Of a stretch of DNA of 64,000 nucleotides, positions 47,844-61,201 are shown piece after piece; the first letter of the stretch is position 1; the number at the start of each line of letters is the position of its first letter. The notes under the pieces are model-generated. The model saw only the letters and a list, made by a program, of their open reading frames with translations. It made no database searches and was not told the DNA's origin. The position numbers and the translations under genes were made by a program. Source of the DNA: Calonectria ilicicola (taxonomy: Eukaryota > Ascomycota > Sordariomycetes > Hypocreales > Nectriaceae); the NCBI GenBank assembly GCA_020809705.1, contig CP085827.1, positions 6,510,001 through 6,574,000 of the forward strand, read 5' to 3'.

Positions 47844-49625
47844 TGTGAACGGTTGGCAAGAGGAGAGCCCGATCAAGGTGCAAACGCGGCAGCAACTGTG
47901 CGATCCCTCAATGGATCAGAAAAGCGACCGGCGTGTGCGATGAGATGGAGGAACGTTATCAGGGGAGGCCCGAGCGCTGTGTGAGCCGTGCCGTTTGGCG
48001 TCGTTTACGAATGACGACGAATGGGAGAGGGAATGCCAAGCATGCCAGCGTCACGGTGCCGAGGGGCGACTTTGGGAGCGTAACGCTGGTGAGCAGCGGC
48101 GGTGACGGCGACTCCGCGATGGTGCTGGTGTTGTTTTGATTTTGGACTGGACTTGTCTGCCTTGGGGCCCAGCAGCACTGCTATCTTGGAACTGGGTTTC
48201 AGGTCCCTGCGCGGTCTTGGTGCTCGACCGGGGTATTTAGACCCAGATTTTTTGGGGCCTGGGCCTGATTGATGCGGGATTCTGAGGCCCGAAATGGTGA
48301 TGAGGAAGAGTGTCCAAAAGAGAAATCGAGTGGTGATCGGTAAGCACACTGAGGAAACTGGCTTTGTAGCTTGGTACTAGATGAAAGTACACTCGGCCTT
48401 CACATGAGGTTCGCGGCGGGGCTGTGGGAAACAGCGGCTACTAGCGAAAAAAAAAATAACACCACCGCTCACTAAAGTCTTAGGACGAGGGATGAGTGGA
48501 TGGATATGCCGGCGGCGAGAAGCAGAATAAAATGGGAGGAGGACGGAGCAGGGAATGGTGAGCGGATGCCAACTTTGACAGGGTCAGCACAATCTACTGC
48601 AGCACTGTATGTGATGCTTATTTGAGTGGGCTCTGCATACTGTCTCTCAGTCACAAGAACATAATTTGCTTGCACAAGTTTCTGAATTGTCTAGGAAGGT
48701 ACTTTTTTTCGTCCCTTGTCTTGAACCTAGCGAAGGACCACAGAGCAAGAAAAAAACGACGCTCTGCCCTCCGTCGCAATTTATCTGGTGAGGCGCAAAC
48801 GCGACCTTGAAGAGTAACATTCGATTCCTGAATGGTCACCCCATCCTGCGGGATCCACTACCGTTGCAAGTTCCCACAGCTCGTGATCCACGCAGGGCAC
48901 CCTGAACGGTTTAGTGAGACATGCCGCCGCTCGCTCGTGCAGTCGCAATAACGTCATTCTGCGTTGCTTTCCACAACAGGCATCGTAGTACACCACCACG
49001 GGCTTAACTTAGCGGCTTGCCACGGCCACCATGGTCGGCGGCTCTGTTCGGCGTCGCGAGGCAAGATAGAACGTGATCACCGGAACCAGCCCCCAGCCCT
49101 TCCGCCTGTCCCCGGCGGCTCCTCGTGGACAGAGTTCGGCCGATGCCATGGATTGATGCAGGTCAGTTCGTGCGTGCAGCATAAGCTTGCCAAGCGACTC
49201 TGCAGGAGGACCAAGGCTCCGAGGAGCGTGAACAGTAACCAAGGCTAGGGCCCCATTTACCTACCCTATACTTACTCGGCATGTTTTTCGGAATCTGGCA
49301 GAACTATTCTTCCGGTCGTCCCCCCCCCCCATCCTCCCAATTCGGACACCATTTTGTGTGGTCCGTGCATATTGCCTGCGGCTTACGAGACAAGCTGTAG
49401 CCTTGTCGTCAAGCTTCCAACCTCATCACAGCCCGCATCCCGCTCCAAACCCGTTTACTCGATCATCTTCAATTCCTGACTCCCTCCCTCCAGCTTCCCC
49501 CATTCGACATTTGACGTTCATCTCACAACTGACACATACTTTTCCGCCCGAAACCTCGTTCTCGCTCTCAACCGATCCCCCGCTCCCCTCCCTCAAACCC
49601 GACCCCCAACGGGAGCTAGCCCAAG
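47844..49625. other. Divergent intergenic region: exchanger / proteasome Rpt6
   Basis: About 1.8 kb with no supported gene. Contains both promoters. Several open frames (for example 48005-48349 minus, 48964-49248 plus) are uninterrupted only because the region is GC-richer. A C10 run occurs near 49321-49330 and a CT-rich leader precedes the Rpt6 ATG. Confidence 0.5.
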
Positions 49626-50851
49626 ATGGCGCTCGATCAGTACTATCACAACAAGATCGAGGCGATGAAGCTCGAGATCCTCAAGGGTCAAGCTGCTCTC
49701 CGCCGCCTCGAAGCTCAACGCAACGACTACAACTCCCGTGTGCGATTGTTGCGAGAAGAGCTCGGCCTGCTCCAACAACCTGGTTCCTACGTCGGTGAGG
49801 TCGTCAAGGTTATGAGCACCAAGAAGGTGCTTGTGAAGGTGCACCCAGAGGGAAAATATGGTACGTCGTCAGCTTACCATACCATATATCATGTTGTATC
49901 CGTCTAACGGCCCTAGTCGTCGATGTGTCTGATAGTGTTGATATTGCCAAGCTCACCCCCGGCAAGCGAGTCACCCTCCTCTCGGACAGCTACAAGCTCG
50001 AAAAGATGCTACCCTCTTCCGTCGACCCTCTAGTATCTCTGATGATGGTGGAGAAAGTTCCTGACAGCACATACGACATGATTGGTGGTCTAGACCAGCA
50101 GATCAAAGAAATCAAGGAAGTTATTGAGCTTGGTCTCAAGCACCCAGAGCTTTTCGAATCGCTCGGTATTGCCCAACCCAAGGGTGTTTTGCTCTACGGC
50201 CCCCCCGGTACCGGAAAGACTTTGTTGGCCCGAGCTGTCGCCCACCACACTGCCTGCAAGTTTATTCGAGTATCAGGGTCCGAATTGGTGCAAAAGTACA
50301 TTGGTGAGGGTAGTCGAATGGTGCGAGAGCTCTTCGTCATGGCCCGAGAGCACGCCCCGTCCATCATCTTCATGGATGAAATCGACAGTATTGGTTCGTC
50401 ACGAGTGGAGGGCTCTTCCGGTGGTGATTCTGAAGTGCAGCGAACGATGCTTGAGCTGCTGAACCAGCTCGACGGTTTCGAGCCCACCAAAAACATCAAG
50501 GTTATCATGGCCACAAATCGATTGGACATTCTCGACCCTGCCCTTCTGCGACCGGGTCGTATCGACCGCAAGATCGAGTTCCCTCCGCCCAGCGTGGAGG
50601 CCCGAGCCGACATTCTCCGCATCCACAGCCGCAAGATGAACTTGACCCGTGGTATCAACCTCACTAAGATTGCCGAGAAGATGAACGGCTGCTCTGGTGC
50701 CGAGCTCAAGGGTGTGTGTACAGAGGCGGGCATGTACGCTCTGCGCGAACGGAGAGTCCACGTCACCCAGGAGGACTTTGAGCTTGCCACAGCCAAGATT
50801 CTCAACAAGCACGACGACAAGGAAGTGGCGTTGGGCAAGTTGTGGAAGTAA
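49626..50851 (+). CDS. rpt6: 26S proteasome regulatory AAA-ATPase subunit Rpt6
   Basis: One of six ATPases in the base of the 19S regulatory particle, which unfolds ubiquitylated substrates into the 20S core. Two exons (49626-49860, 49917-50851) give 389 aa, the family size. An N-terminal coiled coil ([20 protein letters not shown]) precedes the OB-fold region ([20 protein letters not shown]). The AAA module follows: Walker A GPPGTGKT (about residue 174), pore loop KYIGEG, Walker [32 protein letters not shown], and sensor-2 helix region [20 protein letters not shown]. The C-terminal end VALGKLWK fits the Rpt6 tail. Very highly conserved, so the identity is firm. Confidence 0.98.
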
Positions 50852-51276
50852 TGGGCATTGGAAGATACGATACGACACATACGACGACTTCTTTCTGGGA
50901 CTTTGTTCGTTGTTGCTGCGGCCCTCGGTAGCTCGCGAGTGGACGGCTCGGGTTTTGATAGAAGAGCTGGGCTGGGACAGCGGGGAAGGAGTTGTAAGGA
51001 TAGTAAATTGTACCAATAATCAGACAAGGTTCTGTCTGATGATGCATCTGTGTGCCCAATTGTTTGCACCTGTTTTGTCTTTATGGATACCGGAGTTGGA
51101 GGCGGCCAAAGTATAAGTCGATCCAGCTCTACGTAATCGTAGTCGGCTGAGTCATCATGCGAAAAGCGTCGTTTTACTGGTGCATATTCCCCTTGCCCAT
51201 CCAGGCACACATGTAGGTACGCGCAGGTGATGTAGGATTGAACCGGTCAAATGCTACGGTGTTTTGATTTCTTACC

Positions 51277-52074
51277 ATGTCAATCCAAATCCTCTCTGAT
51301 CTTCACCTGGAACACGCAGCTACCTACGATTACTTTGAAATCGTCCCAAAAGCACCCTATCTAGCACTACTTGGAGACACTGGCGCTGTGATACCAGACC
51401 ACCAAGCCCTTTGTGATTTCTTGGTTCGGCAGCTCCGACAGTTTCGCATTGTGTTCTTCGTCCCGGGAAACCACGAAGCCTATTGTTCCACCTGGACCCA
51501 GGCCCTCGATGCTCTCAGCCAGTTTGAGCAGCAGGTCTACCAAGATGCGTCGCTAGGCGAGTTTGTCCTGCTCGATCGCCGGGCCTATGAGCTGCCCGGC
51601 ACCAATGTCGTCATATTGGGCTGCAGTCTTTTCTCGTGGATACCGCCTAAGCGCCGCCATGACATTGGCACCACCCTCAAAGACTTTTGCAAGATTGAGA
51701 ACTGGGATGCGAGTGCACATGCCAGAACCCATGAGCGGGACCTTGCCTGGCTCAATGCTCAAGTCGCTGACTTGGAACACTCCGACGCCAGCATCGTCAT
51801 ATTTTCTCACTGGAGCCCGTCGGTGGATTCGAGAGCCATTGATCCAAGACATTCGGGTAGCTCAATCACCTGCGCCTTCTCGTCTGATATATCTGCTGCG
51901 CCATGTTTCAACAGCGCCAGCGTAAAGCTCTGGGCTTTCGGACACACACACTACAATTGTGACTTCAGGGTTGAACGTGGCGGAGATGTAGGATCTTTGA
52001 GGATACTTGCCAACCAACGAGGTTTCTCCCAAGCCAAAGGATTTGATCCAGAGAAGACGATCGAGCTCTTGTAG
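51277..52074 (+). CDS. Calcineurin-like metallophosphoesterase, function unknown
   Basis: Intronless 265-aa member of the calcineurin-like phosphoesterase superfamily. All metal-binding motifs are visible: DLHLE (DxH, residues 7-11), GDTG (GDxx), PGNHEAY (GNHE), IIFSHWSP-type His (here VIFSHWSP) and GHTHYN (GHxH). The fold is complete and near the minimum size, with no signal peptide or membrane segment, so a cytosolic enzyme is likely. It resembles uncharacterised fungal Ser/Thr-phosphatase superfamily proteins; the actual substrate (phosphoester, nucleotide or nucleic acid) cannot be inferred. It follows Rpt6 on the same strand with 425 bases between them. Confidence 0.9.
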   Translation: MSIQILSDLHLEHAATYDYFEIVPKAPYLALLGDTGAVIPDHQALCDFLVRQLRQFRIVFFVPGNHEAYCSTWTQALDALSQFEQQVYQDASLGEFVLLDRRAYELPGTNVVILGCSLFSWIPPKRRHDIGTTLKDFCKIENWDASAHARTHERDLAWLNAQVADLEHSDASIVIFSHWSPSVDSRAIDPRHSGSSITCAFSSDISAAPCFNSASVKLWAFGHTHYNCDFRVERGGDVGSLRILANQRGFSQAKGFDPEKTIELL

Positions 52075-55000
52075 ATACATTATGAGGCTGGGTAAATAAA
52101 TCACCTGAATTGATTATTGTTAGTGGCATAAGGAATTTTCTCCTTGGGCTATAGGGTAGTGCATATATTAACTTGATCCCTTACCCATCTAAAATTGTTG
52201 ATCTGGTGTAAAATAAGTTCGACGGTATAAGAAGGGATGAGAATCTATTTTAAATGGGAGTTTTATATATCTTTCTTTGTATATGGTTTGTTCATTTTCG
52301 CATGGGTTAGAACCCCCTCTACCCACTATCTTCCAGCTAAATTATGAATAAATGAACATTGCATAAACAAGGTAAGATAAAGAAATAAATTGAATATGAA
52401 AAAGTATGTTATTATTTATTTAATTCTTCTAGTTTCTTTTATGATGGAATGGGTATTGTAGGGCAGTTGAGTTTGTGTTCAAGAGGGTCGAGAGAAGAAG
52501 TCACAGGGGCACAATCCTTCAAGAGATGTATTGTATTCGTGCATCATATTGGATCAAAAAGGTAGGGGAAGGGTTGAATTGGTAATATCCTAAGCTAGTA
52601 TTTGAGGGCACCTATTGGACTTAATCCAGCAAGCCCGATCTTCAAAGGACTCATGTGCACAGCGTGTGTTACCACAGGGATACCTTGGCTAGGATGTTGT
52701 CGTCTGACTATTGTATATTGGCTAGTGTCGAGCTAGAGTTTCAAGTCAAATGGAAGATCGCCACCTTGTTCTAGAATCTGGTGACACATGGAGGATATTC
52801 CTTGCTCAATTTATATCTACTTGTGCAGTCTTGGAAGTTGACACGCCCTCTTCCTATGATGACGAGCGCCAAGAAGGGCTGCGTAAGCGAATTAGAAGCA
52901 GGCGGAGTGAGACTGTAGTTTCATTCAATTTCGCAAAAATCCCCGTGCAAGTGTACATAGAGACGGCCTAGTTCCAGTATATGCTTGAGTGGGCTTAGAA
53001 ACGAGCAAATAGCGATGAATGGTGAAGTGGTCGCCAGACGCCGGAAATGGAGCGTGACCATCTTCATTAGTGATGCAGGTGGTATTATTTCTGTCCCCAT
53101 TAGGACTTTTGGTGAATCATTCGAGTGGTCGGGGAATTGCAGATGCGGAGCCCCCTTTGTCGGTAGTATTGCTCACCCATTCTGCTACATCGGAAGCAGC
53201 CCACATCGGCCATCATGGGTCCGCCCTACCCGTTGTAAGATACATCAAATTTTAGCTACCAAACTACTTTTATCATTTGCCACCTGCTCATCCACCGTTT
53301 CACTTATTTTGTTGTCAGTTGTGTATGACATCGTCACAGCAACCCCTTGGCTTCCAAAGGGTATGACCAACTGTCTTCTTGAGGCTATTAGAGCAGCAGA
53401 GGCGACTGTATTGACATGTAAAACTACCCACATTATCGAGTTTGACATTGTGACTAGATTACTGCGAACGGAGGTTCTTAAACCCATTTTGGGTGCATGA
53501 TTTTGAACCCCACTGTTATTTATCGCAGTTTGACTGGGAAGCCATTACGCGGAATGAAATGAGAGTTTTTCTATACACACTCGGCGAAGTGCATGTTTAC
53601 AGCATTTCTGGAAATACGGCATCATTTCGCAACCCACGTTTAGCCATGTGATATCATATCGAACCTGGTCTATGGGGCTAATAATAAGTGAGATAAACCC
53701 TGCAATAGCTTGAGGAACCGAAAGGTCAGTCACCAGGGTTGAGTGACCCAAGGAATGCTGCCAGTGTTACATTTATGAATGAGATGATTGCAGATTGTTG
53801 ACCTATTCCCTTTTCACCCGTGCCATGCGGCTATTAAATATGGATGGCGGAGTCTGTCCCCTAAGCTTGACAACAAAACCCAGAAATGCGGTTTGTATTT
53901 AAAAAAAACTGGGGTATTCACAATGCTCGCGACCAGTTTATGTTCTTTGATCATGTTACTTCTTCTTTTTTTCTTTTTCCCCCAACCCACCACAGAGCGT
54001 CATTAGCGTCATTATCATCGGTATTGGCACTGAGTATCTGCACAGATGAAGGGTCCAGATAGTTCAAAGTTACAGCGCCTAGTGCCATCAAGATAAAACA
54101 TATACCAGGATGGAGGATCTGATAATTAGCACCGTGAGCAATTTCCACGGCACACCCGGCCGTCTTCTAGACTATCGGCATGCCGTCTCACTGAGTCAAT
54201 CTAGTCAACTAAAGCTAGGCTAATATTGAACTTCCATGACTCAAAACGACGGCTTCTTGATGTCCAGACCTGGCTAGTGCTCACCCTGCAGATTAGAGCC
54301 TTGAACGTTTCTCCGACTGGGCTCGGCCTCGTTGCAATCATCAAGGGCAACGAGGGGAAAGCTAGGCATGGGAAATCCCAGAGATCGAGCCCCTCCTATG
54401 AACCTTTAATCGCGCCCTCGAGCACTGGTCGCAGTCTCTGTTCCCGCCTGTGGCAACTGGATGCCGATCCGCTAAATCGGTCGTCCCGCATTCCTCCCGC
54501 TAGACGGCTCCTGGCCGGTCTTCATACTTGAACCACCGGCCCAAGAGCCAATGTCAAGTGGCAATGGGCGTCGATTGTCTCCCAACAAAGCGCGACTAGG
54601 TTTGTACGAGGAGCAAGCGGCATTGGGCTAATCAAAGAGAGATCTATGCCACGATGGCCATCCACGCCGGCCCCCTGGTCATTCTAGCTGCAATGTGCTC
54701 GATCAACTTTGGTTTAGGCTAGAGTTTCGATCATCGCGACATTGGTCGAGACTGCTAAGTAGTGTTTGGGGAGGGGGCGCCGTAAGAGCAATTGGAAGCT
54801 GGATCTAAATAATATTCCCTGATGAATGATACGTCTGTTTTCATGAAGATAGGTGAAAAATTCCATACAGAAAGCAGGATGATCGACACGTGTGGGTATA
54901 TCGTATGTACTTGGGCACCTTCACATTATGTGACTGGATGCACGAGGTGACGCTTCTCGGCTCAGCCCGCACAACCCACACGACTTGCATTTGCTAACAC

Positions 55001-55519
55001 GACATGGTGGTTGGTGACAGTAACAATTTGAGAGTTTCTAAAGCGTGTTTGACACGACGAGCTTGGCCAGTCTTGGCGAAATATGGAACCCCCAGCTGAA
55101 AGCTGAAGTTAAGCTACGATGGAGAGAGCTTGGACTGTCTCATTGAAATCGGGGTCAAAGGAACGATCTCGTACGATTTCGCCATGACGGCCTGCCTGGT
55201 TTACCTCCGCACCATTCATCCATGCTTGCTTGAGACCCGACAGTCTGTCATTCCCCACTGGCTCACCGCCGAGAACTGCTGGCGAGGCTATCTCACACCC
55301 GCGTAGGGGCTCAATGGGACGGGGAACGTTGATAGTGGTTCCGGGTGTGGGCCAGGTTTTGTGCTTCAGCCCGGCACCGCGACGGCGGCAGGGGTCTGGG
55401 AGGTGAAGCAGAGCAACTTCTATGCCTTGTTCTGCCATCTTACTGTAATGGGATTAAGGCGATAAGCTGGGATAGACTGACTCTGTGTGTAGGGGCCTGC
55501 CGGAGCAGAAGGAAGAAGA

Positions 55520-55533
55520 GGGGGGGGGGGGGG
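55520..55533. repeat. G14 homopolymer
   Basis: Run of 14 G residues, rare in fungal genomes; may form a G-rich structure or be an assembly-sensitive spot. Confidence 0.85.
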
Positions 55534-57087
55534 CGCGCTTTCGCACGGGAGGCCACACCCCTTGTCATGAGGCCATCGACGTGGCCAGCCGTCAACTCGC
55601 AGAATGCATGGCTAGGCAAGCTCGACAGGGCGCGCGCGAGAGCCTGGGAGTATTTGCGCATTCGTGCTGGAGCTGACATATAAAACGGGCGGCAGGCAGG
55701 GGAGCTGAGAGGACGAAGCGACGGCCATGGCAGATGGTCCAGTTGATGGTGCGGAGATCGTGATCGTCAGCGTCTAGAACGGTCCAATACACGTCATTAA
55801 GGCTTGAGGGCGACACAGAGTGTCTCGGCATGGCACTCATTATGCCTGGGTTATTAGGTTGGGTTGGGATATGTACGTATAGTCCCAGGCCAGTCGCAAT
55901 CTACTGTGGTTGCTTGGTTGGGAAATGGCTCCGCCGCGGGGAACTCGGAGATTGAGCAGAGGTGACCCGGCCGCGCGGGTAGTGAGATGACCAAGAATTC
56001 CCGCCATCGGTAAGCCCTGGTGAGGGATGCCTTGACCTGTCTCGGTGTCGCGTCTCGTGCCTCATTTAAGCCCTCCCACGTCAAGCGGGAGCATTCAAAG
56101 GTCCGCTGCGCTGGAAGGATTAGGGCTGGTCTGGTGTTTAGAGGCAGGCAGCAAAAGGATGGGGGTGTAACAGCGTCTCGTGGGAGGCTAAACCGTTAAT
56201 TAACCGCTGGAGTAGACGCTACTGGGGATGACCTGCTCGTGGGAAACTGGCGGTAAGAAAAGTGTATGTCTGGACTTGGGACACGCGTGAAGCGTTGGTA
56301 TAGGCATGTATGTCGGTATGAGTCCCACCACAAGGTCCCGCGACATGCTCTTGTCTCTGTTGCGCACTCTGTATGGCCGTGGCCCTCTCGCGTATTCTCC
56401 TCTCTCTTGATCGATCTCGATCGCCTGCGTATGTAGCTGAAACAAGAGGGGTCTTGAACGGCAGGCTTGAGACCTGACGTCTCTTGTGCATCCCTGTTCT
56501 ACCTGGTTTCTTTTTCCTGTGCTCCCTTCTTCTTCACATCTCTCGGAGGAATCCGTTACGCGCGTGCAACCCCAGGACGGTGAGCCTATGTCATGATGGC
56601 GATGATCTTAGGGCCTGGGCCGTTCGAAGGATGTTGACGGTGAGGGAGTGGGTGTGGATAAGCCTAACACAGAGTGGGCATGTATTGGGAGCCTGATTCG
56701 GGACCGTTGCAAGGACGGAAGGTCGGAATTAGTGACCAGGGTGGTTGGTTGAAGGCAACGTCGTTGGACGGCAAAAGCACCGTTTGCAGGTCAAAAGGCT
56801 CAGAGGTCAGCTGGGTGGGGGCCATGGCTCGGTATTGGACGTGGTGGCGTGTGAGAGGCGGGTAAAAGACTCAGGGAATGGTATAAACGCGGCGTGGTGG
56901 AGGCGGTGGCCTTGTCAGATGGCTCGTGACTCCAGGATATAGACGCAAGGTCATGACACTGCTACTACCCACCTGCCTACTATGACTGTGAGTTGTCTAG
57001 GCATGGACAGTAGTAGGTACATGTAGGTGGTTGTGTGTGGGGCCAGAGCGAGGACTACAGTTCGCCGATGGCGATAAACGCCATCTG

Positions 57088-57107
57088 AAAAAAAAAAAAA
57101 AAAAAAA
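57088..57107. repeat. A20 homopolymer
   Basis: Run of 20 A residues, followed by a purine-rich stretch, in the gene-poor region. Confidence 0.85.
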
Positions 57108-60090
57108 GAAAAGAAGGGAAAAAAAACCCACCGAGGTGAGGAAATGGGAGGATAGACACCGACAAGCGGTCATGTACGCACTGCACCTTGTTTCAAAAAC
57201 CGTAGCCAGAAGCCCTGGAACTGGCGAAACGGAGCTTTTCTGTCTCCCTCTTGCAGGTTCCGAGACCGCATCGAGGTGTGTCCGGCTAGCCTTGTTAATA
57301 CATGATTACCAATTTACAATTCCAGGGGACTCCGGCTCAAAACCGTTGGTGATGCTTGGCAGTGGCCATGCACCGTTTCCTGCCTCTCTGGGGGCGATTG
57401 AGTTTCACCCGGCATTGGAAACAGGCGAGAGAGAATGGGGGCGCAACATGGGGGGACGCAGCATTGGTCCGTAAGTACATACGGGTACCAGGACCAAGGC
57501 CGAGGAGGCGGATACAACAAGTAGTGCTGCTGCTTTAGCGCTGTAGCAATTGACAACGACGATTCCAGGGTTAATATTATGGAGCTCCAGTTGAATCCAT
57601 GTAATTATACGGAGAGGCGACCGCCATTTGAACCGAGTGCCTACATACATACACGAGCCGCCTTCCCAGACCAGTCTAGCAGCACGTTGCCGGGCCACGG
57701 CTGATGCCGTGTAGACTTTGCAGGTATGCAGGGCCTCAAAACTGCATTCACCGGCAGAGTGATGCGCATTATTCAGCAGTCCTTGTTCATTCCTCACAGG
57801 CCAAATGAGATGGGTTTGGTCTGGCTTTTTCTTCCCTTTCATTATTTTATTATTAGTATTATTATCATTATTATTTTCGTCTTTTGCATCTCCCTGACAC
57901 ATTGGCTGCCGAGTGGTCTGTGGTGGCGGCCAGTGTCATGTTACAGTGTTCCAAGTCAGAGGAACACCTCCCAGCTCAACCTCATGGCCAAAACGCCAAA
58001 GTCTCAGCCGCTACGTCATGCCGCGTTCTTTCGTGGTCCGGGCTGAGCAGCCAGCGACGCAGCGTCACCCCTTACTCCTCACAGCGTGCATTTCTACAAC
58101 GCAGAACTACAGTACCATGGTACCAACTCGGCCCATGCCTAGGCAGGCAGCAGACTGGTGGGGAGGGTGCAATTGACGAGCGAGCCCGATTTGGCATAAT
58201 AGGGAAGACTTCCGTTCTAGACTCTCCGGGATGCCGGGTCCGGGGATGGGCGATGCTCCAGGTTCCCAGCGCTGCATCGTACAGGAAAGTTTGAGAGAGG
58301 GAGCAGAGTCCTTGCCTCGCAACGAGGTGGGTGGGGAAGGAGCATCTCGATCTCTTGAGACACGAGAGATTTTAAAAGACTAGATTTGAGTGTGCAAATT
58401 GGCCGACACATCAAAGGACGTCGCAGGCGTCATTGGCGTCGACGGAACGAAATGCGGCGACAACAAGGGGAAGCAAATGCGGCGATGTGAGTGGGTGGTA
58501 GGTGGACGAGACGACAAAAGCTGCGGGCCGGTGACGTTGGTGAGGACGCCACCCGCAGCTCTGGTTGGCCCATGTGGGAGAAAAGAGGGAGAGGTTCCTA
58601 GCTCAGTTGCAGGGTTCGGGGGCTGAGGGCTTAAGTTGGTCCAGCATTGAGGAATAAAAGAAAGCCAGCGCCCGGGCTCCAGTTGCCTCGCTGGTGGACC
58701 CTTGACGCCGCGATGACGATGGTGGAGGGGCGCCAATGCCAGCCCCCCGAGGTCATTTGGCGTGCGTGTGCGTGGTGTTGCAGGGAACAGGGATGTTTTT
58801 GATCAATTCATTTCTGGCTACGTACCTGCCAGACTGCTCGTGGGTTTTGCTGTCCCTTCTTATAGCCTTAGTCATCAAGCTGTTGGCCTTCATTTCAATG
58901 CCCATGGCCCATTTTGACTAAATGGTTGTGAGGACGTGCTCGCACATGAGGCATACCTGTCTACCTGCACATCTCATCTTTTTCATCTCATCTACTCTAT
59001 ACACGAAACACGCGACCCCCCCAAAGATAGTTATGGGATCATGAGGAGGTGACACCAAGCAGGAGAGGGGAGAGCATAGAACTCTGAATCATCCGCCCAT
59101 CCGTAGTCAATCTCATTTCTTCACCTACGTAGTACAGACCACCCACAAACATGCCCCCCTAACCCTCACCTCTCGCCATGACACCCTCAGAGATGTGCCT
59201 TTGTGCGTTACACCGCATCTCTCTGCTCTCGACGGCTAGCCATCACGACCGGGGGCAGGTCAAACTAAAGCTGCAGGGCGTGAACAGGTCCTCCCATCAG
59301 ACTTGAATCTACAGTGTGCTGCTTTCAGCTGTCCCTCTAATTATCCCCCGGCCCGGTCCCGAAAGTGCGTGAAGCGACCACGACCCTGGCACGAACGACG
59401 ATCCCTACTGCACGCGACACGCACCAACAGCCTCATCACCCCATTTTCCTATTCTTCAGGCTTGCCCCCCTCCCACGCAAGGTTCCCCCCAAAAAGGTTT
59501 CAAGGTCCTAGGTTGGGCCACTGGAACCGTTGGCTGCGGCGGCTCAGCGCCAAAATACCCCCCCCTTTCAAAATGGGAATAAAATAAATAAAGAGAAGCT
59601 AAGAGGGGAGAAAGTAAAGCCCTCCTCCTCAGCACGCCACCATCACTCGACCTGCAGGAGATCGACAGTTTGAAACATTGAGAGGCTCAACCACCGGCGA
59701 TTAGCTGCCTCATATTCCAGCCGTATATAGAAGCCCATGCGTGCGCAGTTCATCACCAGCCCGGTCGCGCAGGGTCTAGACCTTCTAGGCAGAATAGCGA
59801 ATTGTGCGAGGCGAGTCTCACTGGATGTGATGAGCGATGCATCCGCACCAGATCAGATGGAGTTTGTTAAATCCCTTGATCGCCAGCCCCCCGCCAATCC
59901 CTACCCAATATCTGGGCTTCAAAATGCCCCGGCGGCGCCTTTTCCTCACATGTTGACATGTCGTCTCCAGAATCACGCCGAGTATCTGGAAAGTATCCAT
60001 TTTTGGATCAACCTAAAATTGATCCAGGGCATTGTTTAGGAGGATAATAAAACCAAAGTTGTCGTGGGATACTTGCACATCCGCTGGACC

Positions 60091-60109
60091 TTTTTTTTTT
60101 TTTTTTTTT
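60091..60109. repeat. T19 homopolymer
   Basis: Run of 19 T residues about 1.2 kb upstream of the phosphatase start. Confidence 0.85.
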
Positions 60110-61201
60110 CTTCTCCCTTCCACATCTCCACACAGGCACGACGGGGGGAGGGACTACTACATCCTTGCCAACTCACTCATTTCGTCGTCATACAGAGGCA
60201 TCAGCGTGACAAGAGGTTGTCCATTCTAACAGCTTTGGGGTTTCATCGTACATCTTGGACCCTATTGTCTTACACTGCCTCTCGATCGATACCATCGCCC
60301 AGTGTTTATCCGCTGGGCAAGGATTTATAAGACAGGATAGACTTAAGCTCAGCGAGGCGGAGGGTGCCTCTCGTCACCAAGACTCCACTCACGCGTCATC
60401 GTTTGTCAGACGCCACCGTCCTAAGCCCTCGTCCTCTCGCCTTCACTTTGGGTAATATTCCTCCCCCTCTTGTCCCTCTTGTCGCTATTGGAGTAGAGTA
60501 GAATAGTCTTGCGAGTCCGCCGTCGGCTATACATTCAAACCACCCACCACTGCAACTTAAATAATCAGAATGTGTACACAACAACGGGCGCCTCCTAATT
60601 GTCTCGTCTCGCCACCGTCAGTTTGCCAACTTGCATCACGTCACACAGCGAACGCACTGGACCGTGGACAGTCCAGGCTCTCTCGGATATCGTACACAGG
60701 CATCCACATGCAGAGCGTCTAGACCCCGATTTTTTCGTTCCGTCCTTGTTCTCCTCTCACACCGTCACCGTCTGTCACGTCACTGCTCCGATTCGGTCAC
60801 CGTCCTAGCCCACACCCCTACTTCTCCCACCCTCCCAGAAGGCGTCAGGTCCCCTGCTCGCGCTGCACCCCCCTAACGCCCTAGCGCCTCCCACCCCCAA
60901 TCAATCCCATTAATAACCCCCCCTCCCACTGGAAGCCCGCTGGAAAAACCCCCTTTGCTCGCCTGTTCCAAGGCCTTTCCAGGGATTCCAAGACCCCACC
61001 ACGATTCTCATAATCCTTTGCCCTCCCCATCTGAACCCATACCATCTCTCCTTCTTGCGGACCCTTTCATCTTGATCTCGGCCTCAAACGCATTCTGCCT
61101 CCACATCTGGCGATAATCGCTTCTGCATCCACCTTTGATTTTTTTTTTGATTTATTTTTATTACCGTCCTGTAATTCTCATTGTCACAAAGTGCTGCAGC
61201 C

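Noticed and set aside
47844..49625. Several 60-115 codon frames on both strands between exchanger and Rpt6
   Set aside because: GC-rich sequence keeps frames open by chance; compositions are unlike proteins (Arg/Pro/Ser-rich).
52985..53500. 171-codon plus-strand frame
   Set aside because: Starts without ATG and has no family features or splice context.
54226..54531. 101-codon plus-strand frame
   Set aside because: No domain features; probably chance.
55109..55438. 109-codon minus-strand frame (MAEQGIEVALLHLPDPC...)
   Set aside because: Open frame in GC-richer sequence, no family match recognised and no leader or splice evidence.
58736..58921. 61-codon hydrophobic ORF
   Set aside because: One membrane-like helix only; hydrophobic frames arise often in CT-rich sequence, and nothing else supports it.
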